Positions 7,225 through 16,977 of a DNA stretch of 64,000 nt are shown here, piece after piece (within the stretch, counting starts at the first letter, position 1; each line of letters opens with the position of its first letter). Below the pieces are notes generated by a model, which ran no database searches, was not told where the DNA came from, and was given only the letters and a program-made list of their open reading frames with translations. The position numbers and the translations under genes were made by a program. This DNA comes from Thermicanus aegyptius DSM 12793. GTDB lineage: Bacteria > Bacillota > Bacilli > Thermicanales > Thermicanaceae. The stretch lies in contig NZ_KI783301.1 of the NCBI RefSeq assembly GCF_000510645.1, positions 1,556,705-1,620,704 of the forward strand, read 5' to 3'.

Positions 7225-9645
7225 ATGTCGTTCCAACACAGGGAAATCGAAAAAAAATGGCAAAGATATTGGGAAGAGAAGAAGGTGTTTAAGACCCGGG
7301 AAGAGGACCGGACGAAACCGAAATTTTATGTTCTGGATATGTTTCCTTATCCTTCCGGGGCAGGCCTTCATGTGGGACATCCTGAAGGGTATACGGCGAC
7401 CGATATCATCGCCCGGATGAAGAGGATGCAGGGGTATAACGTCCTTCATCCCATGGGTTGGGATGCTTTTGGATTACCGGCCGAGCAGTATGCTTTGGAT
7501 ACCGGGAATAACCCGAGGGACTTTACTGAAAAAAATATCCGTCATTTTCGGGAGCAGATTAAGTCTTTAGGATTTTCATATGATTGGGACAGGGAGATTA
7601 ATACGACGGATCCCAATTATTATAAATGGACCCAGTGGATCTTTTTAAAGCTTTACGAGAAAGGTTTAGCTTACATCGATGAGGTTCCGGTTTGGTGGTG
7701 TCCGGCCCTTGGAACCGTGCTTGCCAATGAAGAGGTGATCGACGGGCGGAGTGAACGGGGGAATCATCCAGTGGAGCGCCGTCCCATGAAACAATGGATG
7801 CTTCGGATCACCGCCTACGCCGATCGCCTTCTGGAGGATCTGGAGGAACTGGATTGGCCGGAGCACATTAAGGAGATGCAGCGTAATTGGATCGGACGTT
7901 CCGAGGGAGCTGAAATTCACTTTGCTTTGGAAGATATTGAAGAGGAGGTGATCGTCTTCTCCACCCGGCCCGATACCCTCTTTGGCGCCACCTATCTTGT
8001 TTTGGCGCCGGAACATCCGCTGGTGGAGAAGATTACCAGGCCTGAACAGCATGAGGAAGTAGAACGGTATCTCGAAGAGGTGAAGAAAAAGTCGGATCTG
8101 GAACGGACCGATCTGGCCAAAGAGAAAACAGGGGTGTTCACGGGAGCCTATGCCCTCCATCCTGTTACAGGGGAGAAGGTTCCCATCTGGATTGCCGACT
8201 ATGTCCTTTATCATTACGGGACCGGAGCGATCATGGCGGTTCCTGGACATGATGAACGGGATTATGAGTTTGCGGTGAAGTTCAATCTTCCCATTGTGGA
8301 AGTGGTGAAGGGGGGCGATCTCACCAAGGAGGCGTATACAGGAGACGGTGAACATGTAAACTCCGATTTTCTAAACGGATTGAAGAATAAGGAGGCCATT
8401 CGGAAGATGACCGATTGGCTTGCGGAACATGGGAAAGGGAGGAAGAAAGTAACCTATCGCTTGCGGGATTGGCTTTTTAGCCGACAGCGATATTGGGGTG
8501 AGCCGATTCCCATCGTTCACATGGAAGATGGTTCCTTAAAACCGGTTCCCTATGAGGAGCTTCCCCTTACCCTTCCGGAAACGGATCAGATTCGCCCTTC
8601 CGGAACCGGAGAGTCTCCCCTTGCCAATATCAAAGAATGGGTAGAGGTCGTGGATGAAAAGACGGGATTGAAAGGAAGGCGAGAAACGAATACGATGCCC
8701 CAATGGGCGGGAAGTTCCTGGTATTTCCTCCGCTTTATCGACCCCCATAACCAGGAAGCGCCGGCCGATCCGGAAAAACTGAAGTATTGGCTGCCTGTCG
8801 ATCTCTATATTGGCGGAGCTGAGCATGCCGTCCTCCATCTCCTCTATGCCCGCTTCTGGCATAAGGTCCTCTATGATTTAGGCATTGTGCCTACCAAGGA
8901 GCCTTTCCAAAAACTCTTTAATCAAGGGATGATCCTAGGGGAGAATAATGAAAAGATGAGCAAGTCTCGGGGAAATGTAGTAAACCCCGATGAAATTGTC
9001 CATTCCCATGGAGCGGATACCCTGCGCCTTTATGAGATGTTTATGGGTCCCCTCGATGCCTCTAAAGCTTGGTCGACCACAGGATTGGATGGGGCACGCC
9101 GTTTCCTGGAACGGATATGGCGCCTTTATATAACGGAGGAAGGAAAGCTTAATCCTGCCATTCGGGAGGGAATTACCGAATCCCCTCTGGATAAGGTATA
9201 TCATCAGACGGTAAAAAAGGTGACGGAGGATTATGAGGGGCTCCGCTTTAACACCGGAATTTCACAGCTGATGATCTTCATCAATGAAGCGTATAAACAA
9301 GATGTTTTGCCTAAAAATTATATGGAGGGATTTGTGAAACTCCTCTCTCCCATCGCTCCCCATCTGGGGGAGGAATTGTGGGAACGCTTAGGCCATACGG
9401 AATCGATCGCGTATGAAAGCTGGCCGACCTATGATCCTGACAAACTTGAGGAAGCGATGATTGAAGTGGTCGTTCAATTGAACGGGAAAGTAAGAACAAA
9501 GCTCCTCATGCCGAAAGAGGTAACGGAGAAGGAAATGGAGGAGAGGGCTTTAGGAAGCGAGGAGGTTCAAAAACATTTGGTGGGAAAACAGGTGAGGAAG
9601 GTTATTACCGTGCCTGGGAAATTGGTGAACATCGTGGTATCGTAG
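7225..9645 (+). CDS. leuS: Leucyl-tRNA synthetase
   Basis: Class Ia aminoacyl-tRNA synthetase charging leucine. The HIGH-type motif is [15 protein letters not shown] near residue 45, and the KMSKS motif is in [16 protein letters not shown] near residue 575. The editing (CP1) domain, with [12 protein letters not shown] and the [15 protein letters not shown] motif, lies between them. The length of 806 residues is normal. ATG 7225 follows GGTGGAGGG and is the first start after the T-box terminator; the in-frame upstream ATG falls within the leader. Expression is controlled by the T-box. Confidence 0.98.
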   Translation: MSFQHREIEKKWQRYWEEKKVFKTREEDRTKPKFYVLDMFPYPSGAGLHVGHPEGYTATDIIARMKRMQGYNVLHPMGWDAFGLPAEQYALDTGNNPRDFTEKNIRHFREQIKSLGFSYDWDREINTTDPNYYKWTQWIFLKLYEKGLAYIDEVPVWWCPALGTVLANEEVIDGRSERGNHPVERRPMKQWMLRITAYADRLLEDLEELDWPEHIKEMQRNWIGRSEGAEIHFALEDIEEEVIVFSTRPDTLFGATYLVLAPEHPLVEKITRPEQHEEVERYLEEVKKKSDLERTDLAKEKTGVFTGAYALHPVTGEKVPIWIADYVLYHYGTGAIMAVPGHDERDYEFAVKFNLPIVEVVKGGDLTKEAYTGDGEHVNSDFLNGLKNKEAIRKMTDWLAEHGKGRKKVTYRLRDWLFSRQRYWGEPIPIVHMEDGSLKPVPYEELPLTLPETDQIRPSGTGESPLANIKEWVEVVDEKTGLKGRRETNTMPQWAGSSWYFLRFIDPHNQEAPADPEKLKYWLPVDLYIGGAEHAVLHLLYARFWHKVLYDLGIVPTKEPFQKLFNQGMILGENNEKMSKSRGNVVNPDEIVHSHGADTLRLYEMFMGPLDASKAWSTTGLDGARRFLERIWRLYITEEGKLNPAIREGITESPLDKVYHQTVKKVTEDYEGLRFNTGISQLMIFINEAYKQDVLPKNYMEGFVKLLSPIAPHLGEELWERLGHTESIAYESWPTYDPDKLEEAMIEVVVQLNGKVRTKLLMPKEVTEKEMEERALGSEEVQKHLVGKQVRKVITVPGKLVNIVVS

Positions 9646-9666
9646 TTCGGGAAAAAGGTGAGGTGA

Positions 9667-10380
9667 ATGGTTTTTCTCCCTTTTCCCCCTTTGCGAGAAG
9701 CCGTTTTCTTGGAGCGGCCCAACCGCTTTTTACTCCGTTGTCGTTTTGTCGATGAGGAGAAGGAGGTAGTAAAGGTTCATCTCCCCGATCCGGGGCGGTT
9801 AAAGGAGATTTTCCTGCCGGGGCGCAGGATTTGGATCGCCGTCGCGGATGGAGTGAATCGCAAGACCCGTTTTCGCGCGGTCTTAAGCGAAAGACCTGAC
9901 GGAAAAGGTTTTCTTTCCCTCGATTCCACCCTTCCCAATCAATTGGTGGAGGCCGCTTTAAAAGAGAAGGAGTTGGAGGAGTGGGAGGGTTTTACGTTGG
10001 TGAAGCGGGAGGCAAGGGCAGGCGACTCCCGCTTCGATTTTCTCCTTCATAATCGAGAAGGGGTGCCTCTCTTTTTGGAGATAAAAAGTGTGACGCTGGT
10101 CCGTGGCGGAATTGGATTCTTCCCCGATGCGGTAACCGCCAGGGGGGCAAAGCATGTGACGGAATTGGCCCAACTTGCCGGAAAGGGGGATCAGGCTGCC
10201 CTCCTTTTTCTTGCCCAAAGGGAGGATGTGGTAGAGATAAGGCCTGAGGAGGAGATCGATCCCCGCTTTGCAGAGAGCCTCCGTCAGGCGAAGGAAGCCG
10301 GAGTGGGGATTTATGGGAGAAAGTGCAAGGTGTCTTTAGAAGGAGTAGAGTTGGGCGATCCGATTCCGGTCTATTTATAA
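9667..10380 (+). CDS. sfsA: SfsA family DNA/RNA nuclease
   Basis: A 237-residue SfsA protein, named as a sugar fermentation stimulation protein in E. coli. It has an N-terminal OB-like nucleic-acid-binding part (NRFLLRCRF, VHLPDPGRLKEI) and a PD-(D/E)xK nuclease-like core (DSRFDFLL, FLEIKSVTL, FPDAVTARGAKHVTEL). Whether it acts mainly as a nuclease or a regulator is unsettled. It starts 21 bases after leuS with an AAGGTGAGGTG ribosome binding site, so it is probably co-transcribed with leuS. Confidence 0.93.
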   Translation: MVFLPFPPLREAVFLERPNRFLLRCRFVDEEKEVVKVHLPDPGRLKEIFLPGRRIWIAVADGVNRKTRFRAVLSERPDGKGFLSLDSTLPNQLVEAALKEKELEEWEGFTLVKREARAGDSRFDFLLHNREGVPLFLEIKSVTLVRGGIGFFPDAVTARGAKHVTELAQLAGKGDQAALLFLAQREDVVEIRPEEEIDPRFAESLRQAKEAGVGIYGRKCKVSLEGVELGDPIPVYL

Positions 10381-10423
10381 GAAAGCTTTTGAGGATGGAA
10401 TGATTGGGCGACCAGGTTTTGCG

Positions 10424-10452
10424 TTTACTTTACCCTCGCCGTTCGCTATACT
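10424..10452 (+). promoter_or_regulatory. Promoter of the class I fumarase gene
   Basis: TTTACT (10424-10429) and TATACT (10447-10452) are separated by 17 bases. The expected start is near 10459, leaving a leader of about 55 bases. That leader holds a small perfect hairpin (CTTGGC-TT-GCCAAG, 10472-10485) just before the AAAGGGG ribosome binding site, which may affect message stability or translation. Confidence 0.65.
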
Positions 10453-10512
10453 TGTCTTATAGAAGGGACCTCTTGGCTTGCCAAGGGGATCTTATTTAAA
10501 GGGGATGTGGGG

Positions 10513-12042
10513 ATGGAACATTTTACAGAAAGCATGTATCAGCTTATCGTAGAAACCTCGACCAACCTTCCCCCTGATGTGCGGAAGGCGATTGAGGGAG
10601 CCCGGCGGAAGGAAAGTGAAGGGACGAGGGCATCTTTGGCGTTGTCGACGATTGCCAAGAATATTGAAATGGCGTCGGAGACCAGGCTTCCCATCTGTCA
10701 GGATACCGGGATGCTCACCTTTAAAATTAAGACGCCCGTGGGCGTAAACCAGATTGCCATGAAGAAGGCGATTCTTGATGCGGTCGTCCGGGCGACGGAG
10801 GAAGGGAAACTTAGGCCCAATTCTGTCGATTCCATCACAGGGAAGAACAGCGGGAATAATCTGGGTCCAGGGACGCCTGTCATGAAGTTTGAACAATGGG
10901 AAGAGGAGTATATTGATGTTCGCCTCATCTTGAAAGGAGGCGGATGCGAGAATAAGAATATCCAATACAGCCTCCCTACGGAAATCGAAGGACTGGGGCG
11001 GGCAGGAAGGGACTTGGACGGAATTCGCAAGTGCATTCTCCATGCCGTATACCAAGCCCAGGGGCAAGGGTGCAGTACAGGGTTTATCGGAGTGGGGATA
11101 GGCGGAGACCGGACGACCGGCTATGAATTGGCGAAGGATCAGCTATTCAGGGATCTTACAGATACCAATCCGGACCCCACCTTGGCAAAGCTGGAAGAAT
11201 ATATTATGGATGCAGGTAACCGTTTAAATATCGGAACGATGGGCTTTGGGGGAGATGTAACCCTCCTGGGATGCAAAATCGGTGCGTATAATCGCCTCCC
11301 CGCCAGTTTTTATGTTTCGGTCGCCTATAACTGTTGGGCTTACCGCAGGCAAGGGGTGAAGATTAACCCGGCGACCGGAGAGATTATGGACTGGATCTAT
11401 AAAGGAGAAGGGGAAGCCCAGACGGAGCGGATGAAAACGGATGAAATCCCCCTGACCGGAAAAGAGATCGTTCTTGAAGCCCCCATCTCCGAAGAACAGA
11501 TCCGTTCCTTAAAGGTGGGAGACGTGGTAATCATCAACGGAGATATGTTTACCGGAAGGGATGCCCTCCATAAATACCTGATGGATCATGATGCTCCGGT
11601 GGATCTCTCGGGAGGCGTCCTTTACCATTGTGGACCTGTCATGCTGAAGGACCAAGAGGGAAAATGGAGTGTAAAGGCTGCGGGACCTACCACCAGCATT
11701 CGTGAAGAGCCGTATCAAGCGGAGATCATCAAGAAGTTCGGGATACGGGTCATCATCGGAAAAGGAGGCATGGGAGAAAAGACCTTAAAAGGACTCGAAG
11801 AGCACGGAGCCGTCTACCTTAATGCCATCGGTGGAGCCGCCCAATATTATGCGCAAACGGTAAAAGAGGTGAAGGATGTTTATTTTCTCAAAGAGTTCGG
11901 CGTTCCTGAGGCGATGTGGCATTTGGTGGTGAAGGGCTTTGCGGCCATTGTAACCATGGACAGCCATGGGAACAGTCTTCATCAAGATGTAGAAGCAGAT
12001 TCTTTTGCCCGCTTGCAGAAGATGAAGGATCCGGTCTTTTAG
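10513..12042 (+). CDS. Class I (iron-sulfur) fumarate hydratase, single-chain
   Basis: Interconverts fumarate and malate with a 4Fe-4S cluster. The N-terminal alpha domain shows PICQDTGMLTF, GGGCENKN and a late cysteine in VTLLGCKIGA as probable cluster ligands. The beta domain from about residue 330 shows GDVVIINGDMFTGRDALH and the GPTTSIRE and IIGKGGMGEKT segments. Alpha and beta parts are fused in one 509-residue chain, whereas many anaerobes have two subunits and B. subtilis has only the unrelated class II enzyme. ATG 10513 is eight bases after AAAGGGG; GTG 10507 is an alternative. Cluster-dependent, oxygen-sensitive fumarase fits an organism that can live without oxygen. Confidence 0.93.
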   Translation: MEHFTESMYQLIVETSTNLPPDVRKAIEGARRKESEGTRASLALSTIAKNIEMASETRLPICQDTGMLTFKIKTPVGVNQIAMKKAILDAVVRATEEGKLRPNSVDSITGKNSGNNLGPGTPVMKFEQWEEEYIDVRLILKGGGCENKNIQYSLPTEIEGLGRAGRDLDGIRKCILHAVYQAQGQGCSTGFIGVGIGGDRTTGYELAKDQLFRDLTDTNPDPTLAKLEEYIMDAGNRLNIGTMGFGGDVTLLGCKIGAYNRLPASFYVSVAYNCWAYRRQGVKINPATGEIMDWIYKGEGEAQTERMKTDEIPLTGKEIVLEAPISEEQIRSLKVGDVVIINGDMFTGRDALHKYLMDHDAPVDLSGGVLYHCGPVMLKDQEGKWSVKAAGPTTSIREEPYQAEIIKKFGIRVIIGKGGMGEKTLKGLEEHGAVYLNAIGGAAQYYAQTVKEVKDVYFLKEFGVPEAMWHLVVKGFAAIVTMDSHGNSLHQDVEADSFARLQKMKDPVF

Positions 12043-12083
12043 CGGGAATAAGGATGAGCGGTTTGTTTGTATAAGGCAATTAA

Positions 12084-12113
12084 AGGAGGGGAGGGATCCC
12101 CTCCTCCTTTTTA
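12084..12113 (+). terminator. Rho-independent terminator of the fumarase gene
   Basis: A GC-rich palindrome with arms GGAGGGGAGGG and CCCTCCTCC meets at a GATC centre and ends in TTTTTAT, about 42 bases after the fumarase stop. Confidence 0.85.
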
Positions 12114-12207
12114 TACAATATGCAATGAATTTCGACCTTCATGGCGACCATGTTCCCCGGACGGATCTTTGTGGAAGGGGGTGAGATTCGTCGTGGATGA
12201 TAGAGGC

Positions 12208-12393
12208 TTATTGTTGCCATTTGCTTTGCGCTTCACGCACTAACCGTTTCGTCATCTCACCACCCACACTGCCGTTTCCCCGGGCCGTCGTATTCCCGGA
12301 TAATTCAACGCCCAGTTCGGCGGCGATTTCTATTTTCATCTGTTGGACCGCCTCTTCCGCACCAGGGACGATCAGCCGATTTCTTGCAGGCAA
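12208..12393 (-). CDS. Alpha/beta-type small acid-soluble spore protein
   Basis: A 61-residue SASP that coats and protects DNA in the spore and is degraded by Gpr during germination. It shows the two signature blocks: [13 protein letters not shown], which contains the Gpr cleavage region (family EIAxE or EFGVxL), and [12 protein letters not shown]. The ribosome binding site on the minus strand is AAGGAGGAAG. Expression would be in the forespore under sigma G; I could not identify a convincing sigma G promoter by eye. It is transcribed divergently from the helicase gene. Confidence 0.95.
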   Translation of the reverse strand: MPARNRLIVPGAEEAVQQMKIEIAAELGVELSGNTTARGNGSVGGEMTKRLVREAQSKWQQ

Positions 12394-12556
12394 TTTTTCT
12401 TCCTCCTTTTCTTTTTTTGAAAGAGCTCTTTCCCATTTTTAGTTTGTGGGGATGAAGAGAAGCTATACCCGAAAAATATAGGGAGGGTGGATACGGCATC
12501 ATGGCAATCATTATGGTACAATAGGCTCAAGAGTGAAGGAATGGAAAGAGGATACG

Positions 12557-14653
12557 ATGGAAGGTCCCATGGAAGTTAAGGAGAAACAGTCAAATTTGCC
12601 AATGGAAGACCTCCTGCGAAGGCTGGAGGACATCTTCGCTTCACACGGGATTTTAAGCGAAGTTTTTCCAGATTATCGGCCGAGAGCAGAACAGATGGAG
12701 TTGTCGAAAGAGATTCTTCTTTCGTTATTTGAAGAGGAACATTTATTTGCTGAAGCAGGAACAGGAACGGGAAAATCTTTTGCCTATCTCATGGCCGCCG
12801 CCCTTTATGCCTTGGAAACCGGAAAAGTGGTGCTTATTTCCACGAATACTCTTCCCCTGCAGAATCAATTGATGGAGAAAGATTTGCCGGTGGTTGAAGA
12901 AGTGATGAGACGCTGTGGATATGGAGAATTTCGGTATGAGCTGGCAAAAGGGCGGGGAAATTATATTTGCCGACGCCGCCTTGAACTTCTGATTGCAACG
13001 GTACTGAGTGAAGCAAACCATCCTTGGAGAGAAACGGTAAAGGAGATTTCCCTGTATATTGAAGAAGCGAAAAGGGGAGTAAGAGAGGAATTTCCTTTTT
13101 ATATTCCCTGGGAGATCTGGAACGAGATCGGCGGGGATTATGAAGATTGTTTTCATCAATATTCCCCTTTTTATGAGAAATGTTTTATTCAAAATGCCAG
13201 AAAGAGCTGGAGTAAAGCCAATCTATTGGTAGCCAATCATGCCCTCGTCTTTGCCGATCTAAGCATGAAGGGAGGGGGGGAGGGAGGTGTGCTGCCCAGA
13301 TACGACTGCGTCATTTTCGATGAGGGGCATCGGGTAGAGGAGAGCTTTTCCCGCTTTTTTGAGCGATCGGTTTCTCTCCCTCAATTGGATCACTTGATGG
13401 GCATCATCCGCCAGCGGAGGCAAGGATGGATGAGGAATGTCTTTGATGCGGAGGTGATTCAGGAAATTGGTGAGCTCTTTCAACCTCTCCGGGAGCGCTT
13501 GGAAGAAGGATTCACCCAATTGGCGGAATATCTGGCTGACAGGCAGAGGAGCGAGGGCCTTTCCCCGCTTACACCTGTCATGGAGATGATCGAATCTCCC
13601 TTACCCGTCAGGGTAGACGTAGAAAAGCCCATCGAACGGATCATCGATTATCTAAAGGGCATTGAAGCGGAACGGTGCGGTGAGGAGGTGGAGAAAAGGG
13701 GGATCGCTCTCTTGATGGGGCGGATCCAAGAGATCGGAGAAAATTTTCGTTTTATTACTCAAGGCAAAGGAGGAGACGGATGGGCCCATTGGTTGGAGAA
13801 AAATCCCCCTTCCCAGGCAGGACTTCTTGATCCCCAGGCAGAATGGATTCGTGCCATCGCTCAGCCCATCGACGCAAAACAGGTGATGCAGGAGTTTTAT
13901 GAAAAGGTTCCTGTTACTTTTATTAGCGCCACGATGGCAACCGGGGGAGATTTTGAGTACATGGCGAAACGTCTGGGAATTCCTTCTTATCGCCGTTTTA
14001 TTGCCGGTTCTCCCTTTGATTACCGGAAGAATGCGCTGCTGGTCATCAGTGAATTGGCCCCTGATCCTCGTAGGGAGGAGGAATATATCTCCTTTTTGGT
14101 TCAAGGGATTTTGCGGATCCTGCAAATGACCCGGGGGAGAACCCTGGTCCTTTTTACCAGCTTTTCGTTGCTTGAGAAGACTGGGAATGCGTTACTCCCT
14201 TATACCCATGAGTTGGGGATCCAACTTCTTCTCCATTTACCCGGGGAAGACCGTAGTCGGTTGATTGAGGAATTTCGCGCCAATCCCCAGAGCGTCCTAT
14301 TTGGTTGTGACAGCTTTTGGGAAGGAATTGACCTGCCTGGAGATGAACTTCGCTGTGTGGTGATTACAAAACTTCCTTTTGCGAATCCCCAAGAACCTCT
14401 GGCCAAGGCGAAGATGCGCCTCATCGAAAAAGAGGGAGGAGATGGTTTTCGCGACTGGATGCTTCCATCCGCCATCTTAAAAATGAAACAGGGGGTGGGG
14501 CGGTTGATCCGTACCACAGAGGATCGGGGGGCGATCGTCATCATGGATAGCAGGATCTTAACCAAACAGTACGGCCGCCGCTTTCTCATGAATCTTCCTC
14601 CTGCCAGACGGGGAAAGTTAAAGGAAATCACACACTATGTATCGGACGTCTGA
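12557..14653 (+). CDS. DinG/XPD-like superfamily 2 DNA helicase
   Basis: A 698-residue ATP-dependent helicase of the DinG/YpvA type. It shows Walker A AEAGTGTGKSFAYL, motif II FDEGHRVEE, motif III-like TFISATMATGG, and the C-terminal DSFWEGIDLPGD and QGVGRLIRTTEDRG motifs. The Fe-S domain region (YICRRR, then DCFHQYSPFYEKCF) retains three cysteines; where relatives usually have a CP pair this protein has SP, so the cluster may be altered. ATG 12557 follows AAAGAGGATACG. An extended -10 box, TGGTACAAT, lies at about 12514-12522. Confidence 0.87.
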   Translation: MEGPMEVKEKQSNLPMEDLLRRLEDIFASHGILSEVFPDYRPRAEQMELSKEILLSLFEEEHLFAEAGTGTGKSFAYLMAAALYALETGKVVLISTNTLPLQNQLMEKDLPVVEEVMRRCGYGEFRYELAKGRGNYICRRRLELLIATVLSEANHPWRETVKEISLYIEEAKRGVREEFPFYIPWEIWNEIGGDYEDCFHQYSPFYEKCFIQNARKSWSKANLLVANHALVFADLSMKGGGEGGVLPRYDCVIFDEGHRVEESFSRFFERSVSLPQLDHLMGIIRQRRQGWMRNVFDAEVIQEIGELFQPLRERLEEGFTQLAEYLADRQRSEGLSPLTPVMEMIESPLPVRVDVEKPIERIIDYLKGIEAERCGEEVEKRGIALLMGRIQEIGENFRFITQGKGGDGWAHWLEKNPPSQAGLLDPQAEWIRAIAQPIDAKQVMQEFYEKVPVTFISATMATGGDFEYMAKRLGIPSYRRFIAGSPFDYRKNALLVISELAPDPRREEEYISFLVQGILRILQMTRGRTLVLFTSFSLLEKTGNALLPYTHELGIQLLLHLPGEDRSRLIEEFRANPQSVLFGCDSFWEGIDLPGDELRCVVITKLPFANPQEPLAKAKMRLIEKEGGDGFRDWMLPSAILKMKQGVGRLIRTTEDRGAIVIMDSRILTKQYGRRFLMNLPPARRGKLKEITHYVSDV

Positions 14654-14662
14654 CACTATTTC

Positions 14663-14690
14663 TTGTTTATTTTCCGGTTCGCGCTATAAT
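14663..14690 (+). promoter_or_regulatory. Promoter of the diguanylate cyclase gene
   Basis: TTGTTT (14663-14668) and a perfect TATAAT (14685-14690), 16 bases apart, lie about 54 bases before the chosen start and just after the helicase stop. Confidence 0.6.
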
Positions 14691-14743
14691 AGGGCATAAG
14701 AACTAGTAAATAAGAGTTGCACTCCGGAGAGGGAGGAATGGGC

Positions 14744-15973
14744 GTGGGGATGGAAAACATAGAGAGCAAAACCCTGTACTTACTGGAGAGATACCGTTCT
14801 CTCGTAAAGAGTATTTATGCTTTAAAAGGGATAGAGGGAGATTATGATGAAATCGTGAAGCACTTGATCGATACTTCCTCCTATCCTGAAGCGGAACGGG
14901 AAGCCCATTTCTCCCTTTTAGGGGATCTGGCCGCACTAAATGAAAGATTCCGAAGGTATCATTGGCTTTCTGAAAATTATCGAATATTATTGGAAATGAC
15001 CAATACGTTCATGCATACGTTTGACCGGGAGGTCATCTATGAGAAAGCCTTCCAGTTGGTTTCGCAGGTAATGGTTACCGACGGCTTTTTTATTGCCCTT
15101 TATCAGGAGGAGAAAAAGGAGTTTTATATCCCTTTTTTTATGGATACAGGGAAACGATATGACCCCATCACCATCAAGTATGGTCAAGGATTTATCAGCC
15201 AAGTGGTAAAAAATAGGAAGATACTCCACCTGTCCACCTCTCAGGAGGCAGAGGCATTTGAACATGTCCGCTGGGGAAATACGGAACAGGATACAAATAC
15301 CGCCCTTTTTATCCCGCTAACGCTGGGGGAACATGTTAAAGGGGTGATCTCCGCCCAAAGCTATAAAGAATATGCTTATAGCCAGGAAGATGTGGAGCTC
15401 CTCCAAACCATCGGAGGACTGGTGATCCACGCCATTGAATCGGTTGAACTTTACGAGAAAATAGCGAAGCTCTCCTATCATGATGATCTGACGGGGCTTA
15501 AAAACCGCCGGGCGTTTCAGAAGGATTTGGAAAAGGCCTTTCAGGAGTGGAGTGGGGGGCAAGAGATTATCCTGATCATGATGGATTCGGATCACTTGAA
15601 AGAGTTAAACGACCGTTTTGGGCATGATGTGGGAGATATGCTGATCCAGAGGATCGGAGAGGTGTTGAAAAAAATAGAAGGAAGGGAGATTTCATGTTAT
15701 CGTTATGCGGGAGATGAATTTATGGTACTCCTGAAGACGGAAGTTCCCCGAGATCTCCGGCAAATCGCTGGGGAGGTTTTGGAGGAATTAATCAAAGAGC
15801 CCCTTACGGTGAATGGGGTTCCGGTTTATTTTACGATGAGTGTTGGGGTTGCATCCTTTCCGAAGCATGCTTCTTCCCGCGAGGAATTGCTAAAAAAAGT
15901 GGATCAAGCGTTATATTTTTCTAAAAATCATGGGAAGAATCGGATCACCGTATACGGTCAGAAAGATGAATGA
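14744..15973 (+). CDS. GAF-domain diguanylate cyclase (GGDEF)
   Basis: Makes cyclic di-GMP from two GTP. A helical N-terminal segment (about 75 residues) leads into a GAF domain (about 85-230; DGFFIALYQ, KYGQGFISQVV, TALFIPLTLGEHVKGVISAQS). The C-terminal GGDEF domain (about 245-405) has SYHDDLTGLKNRRAF, DSDHLKELNDRFGHDVGD and the active-site loop YAGDEF. The first Gly of the GGDEF signature is Ala, a variant found in active cyclases. No RxxD inhibitory site precedes the loop. There is no membrane segment, so it is a soluble sensor whose GAF ligand is unknown. GTG 14744 is seven bases after GGAGG; ATG 14738 and ATG 14750 are alternatives. Confidence 0.92.
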   Translation: MGMENIESKTLYLLERYRSLVKSIYALKGIEGDYDEIVKHLIDTSSYPEAEREAHFSLLGDLAALNERFRRYHWLSENYRILLEMTNTFMHTFDREVIYEKAFQLVSQVMVTDGFFIALYQEEKKEFYIPFFMDTGKRYDPITIKYGQGFISQVVKNRKILHLSTSQEAEAFEHVRWGNTEQDTNTALFIPLTLGEHVKGVISAQSYKEYAYSQEDVELLQTIGGLVIHAIESVELYEKIAKLSYHDDLTGLKNRRAFQKDLEKAFQEWSGGQEIILIMMDSDHLKELNDRFGHDVGDMLIQRIGEVLKKIEGREISCYRYAGDEFMVLLKTEVPRDLRQIAGEVLEELIKEPLTVNGVPVYFTMSVGVASFPKHASSREELLKKVDQALYFSKNHGKNRITVYGQKDE

Positions 15974-15985
15974 AGGAGCATAAGA

Positions 15986-16019
15986 GAAGAAGAAGGGGTA
16001 GGAGCTCCCCTTCTTCTTC
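15986..16019. terminator. Bidirectional terminator between the GGDEF and SDR genes
   Basis: A perfect 13-base inverted repeat, GAAGAAGAAGGGG (15986-15998) and CCCCTTCTTCTTC (16007-16019), with an eight-base loop, lies between two convergent genes and is followed by a T-rich stretch. Confidence 0.8.
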
Positions 16020-16027
16020 CATTTATT

Positions 16028-16819
16028 TTAAAATAGAGTTCCCGTTTTGCCCCCGTCGATGACGAAGGTTTGACCGGTCATGTAGGTATTGGCAAAGGAA
16101 AGGGCAAAAACCGCCACTTTTGCCAATTCTTCCGGTTCCCCATATCTTCCTACCGGGATGCTCCGGATGAATCTGCGTTCCACTTCTTGGGGAGAGATTC
16201 CCTCGTCACCGGCAATTTTTTGATCAAGGTATGCCACCCTCTCCGTGTGGAATCTACCGGGGGCAAAGCAATTGATCAGGATGTTATCCTTAGCCACTTC
16301 GTTTGCCAGCGTCCTGGCTAAACCGGTAATGCCTGCCCGGATCGAGTTGGAGAGGAGAAGCCCTTCTATCGGTTCTTTTACCGATGTGGAGGTGATGATC
16401 CCCACTCGCCCTCCTCCCCTTTCTCTCATCACGGGAAGAAGACCTCGGATCAGGCGGACCGTACCCATGAAGTTGGTCTCAAAGGCGCGGTAAAAATCTT
16501 CGTCCGTTAAGGATTCAAACTTCCCCACGGGAGGTCCACCGGCGTTGGCCAACAGGAGATCCACTCCTCCAAAGTGTTCCAAAGTAACATGCAGGGCTTT
16601 CTCTATCTCTTCTTTATGAGATAGATCGGCGGGCACGGTGAAGATTTCTCCCTTTCCTTCCGACTGGAGGGACGCTTTGGCTTTGTCGAGATTTGCTTTC
16701 GACCGGCTGAGGAGAGCGATTGAAGCCCCTTCTTTATATAATTCTCTGGCAATGGCAAAACCGAGCCCCTGACTCGCCCCGGAAACGAGGGCAACCTTCC
16801 CGGATAATTTGAGATCCAT
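16028..16819 (-). CDS. Short-chain dehydrogenase/reductase family protein
   Basis: A 263-residue NAD(P)-dependent oxidoreductase. It has the Rossmann motif VSGASQGLGFAIA at about residue 11, the NAG motif in LLANAGGPP and, in place of the classical YxxxK, a Ser-containing SNSIRAGITGLARTLA segment. The canonical catalytic Tyr-Lys appears replaced (SxxxR), which recalls the 3-oxoacyl-ACP-reductase-like subgroup often annotated in Bacillus. The C-terminus ends with YMTGQTFVIDGGKTG. ATG 16819 was chosen for the AAAGGAGG upstream on the minus strand. The substrate is unknown. Confidence 0.85.
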   Translation of the reverse strand: MDLKLSGKVALVSGASQGLGFAIARELYKEGASIALLSRSKANLDKAKASLQSEGKGEIFTVPADLSHKEEIEKALHVTLEHFGGVDLLLANAGGPPVGKFESLTDEDFYRAFETNFMGTVRLIRGLLPVMRERGGGRVGIITSTSVKEPIEGLLLSNSIRAGITGLARTLANEVAKDNILINCFAPGRFHTERVAYLDQKIAGDEGISPQEVERRFIRSIPVGRYGEPEELAKVAVFALSFANTYMTGQTFVIDGGKTGTLF

Positions 16820-16907
16820 GTTAGGTTCCTCCTTTACGCTTTTTTTGAAATGGAGCAAATTCGAACGAACGAGCTTGGAAAGGAGTCTGTACCCTTGTCC
16901 AAATCTT

Positions 16908-16916
16908 TGGTATAAT
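16908..16916 (+). promoter_or_regulatory. Extended -10 promoter for the 52-residue gene
   Basis: A perfect extended -10 element, TGGTATAAT, lies 62 bases before the small gene. There is no good -35 hexamer. Confidence 0.55.
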
Positions 16917-16977
16917 CTTCATGATAATGGAGAACTTATCCTTTGACAAGGCATAAATCACTTGGAGGAGGATAAGC

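Noticed and set aside
7666-8355. A 229-codon open frame on the minus strand inside leuS
   Set aside because: It is fully antisense to the conserved leuS coding sequence, has no ribosome binding site and no recognisable motif.
10492-11067. A 191-codon minus-strand frame across the fumarase start
   Set aside because: It is a shadow of the fumarase gene and its promoter, without family motifs or start signals.
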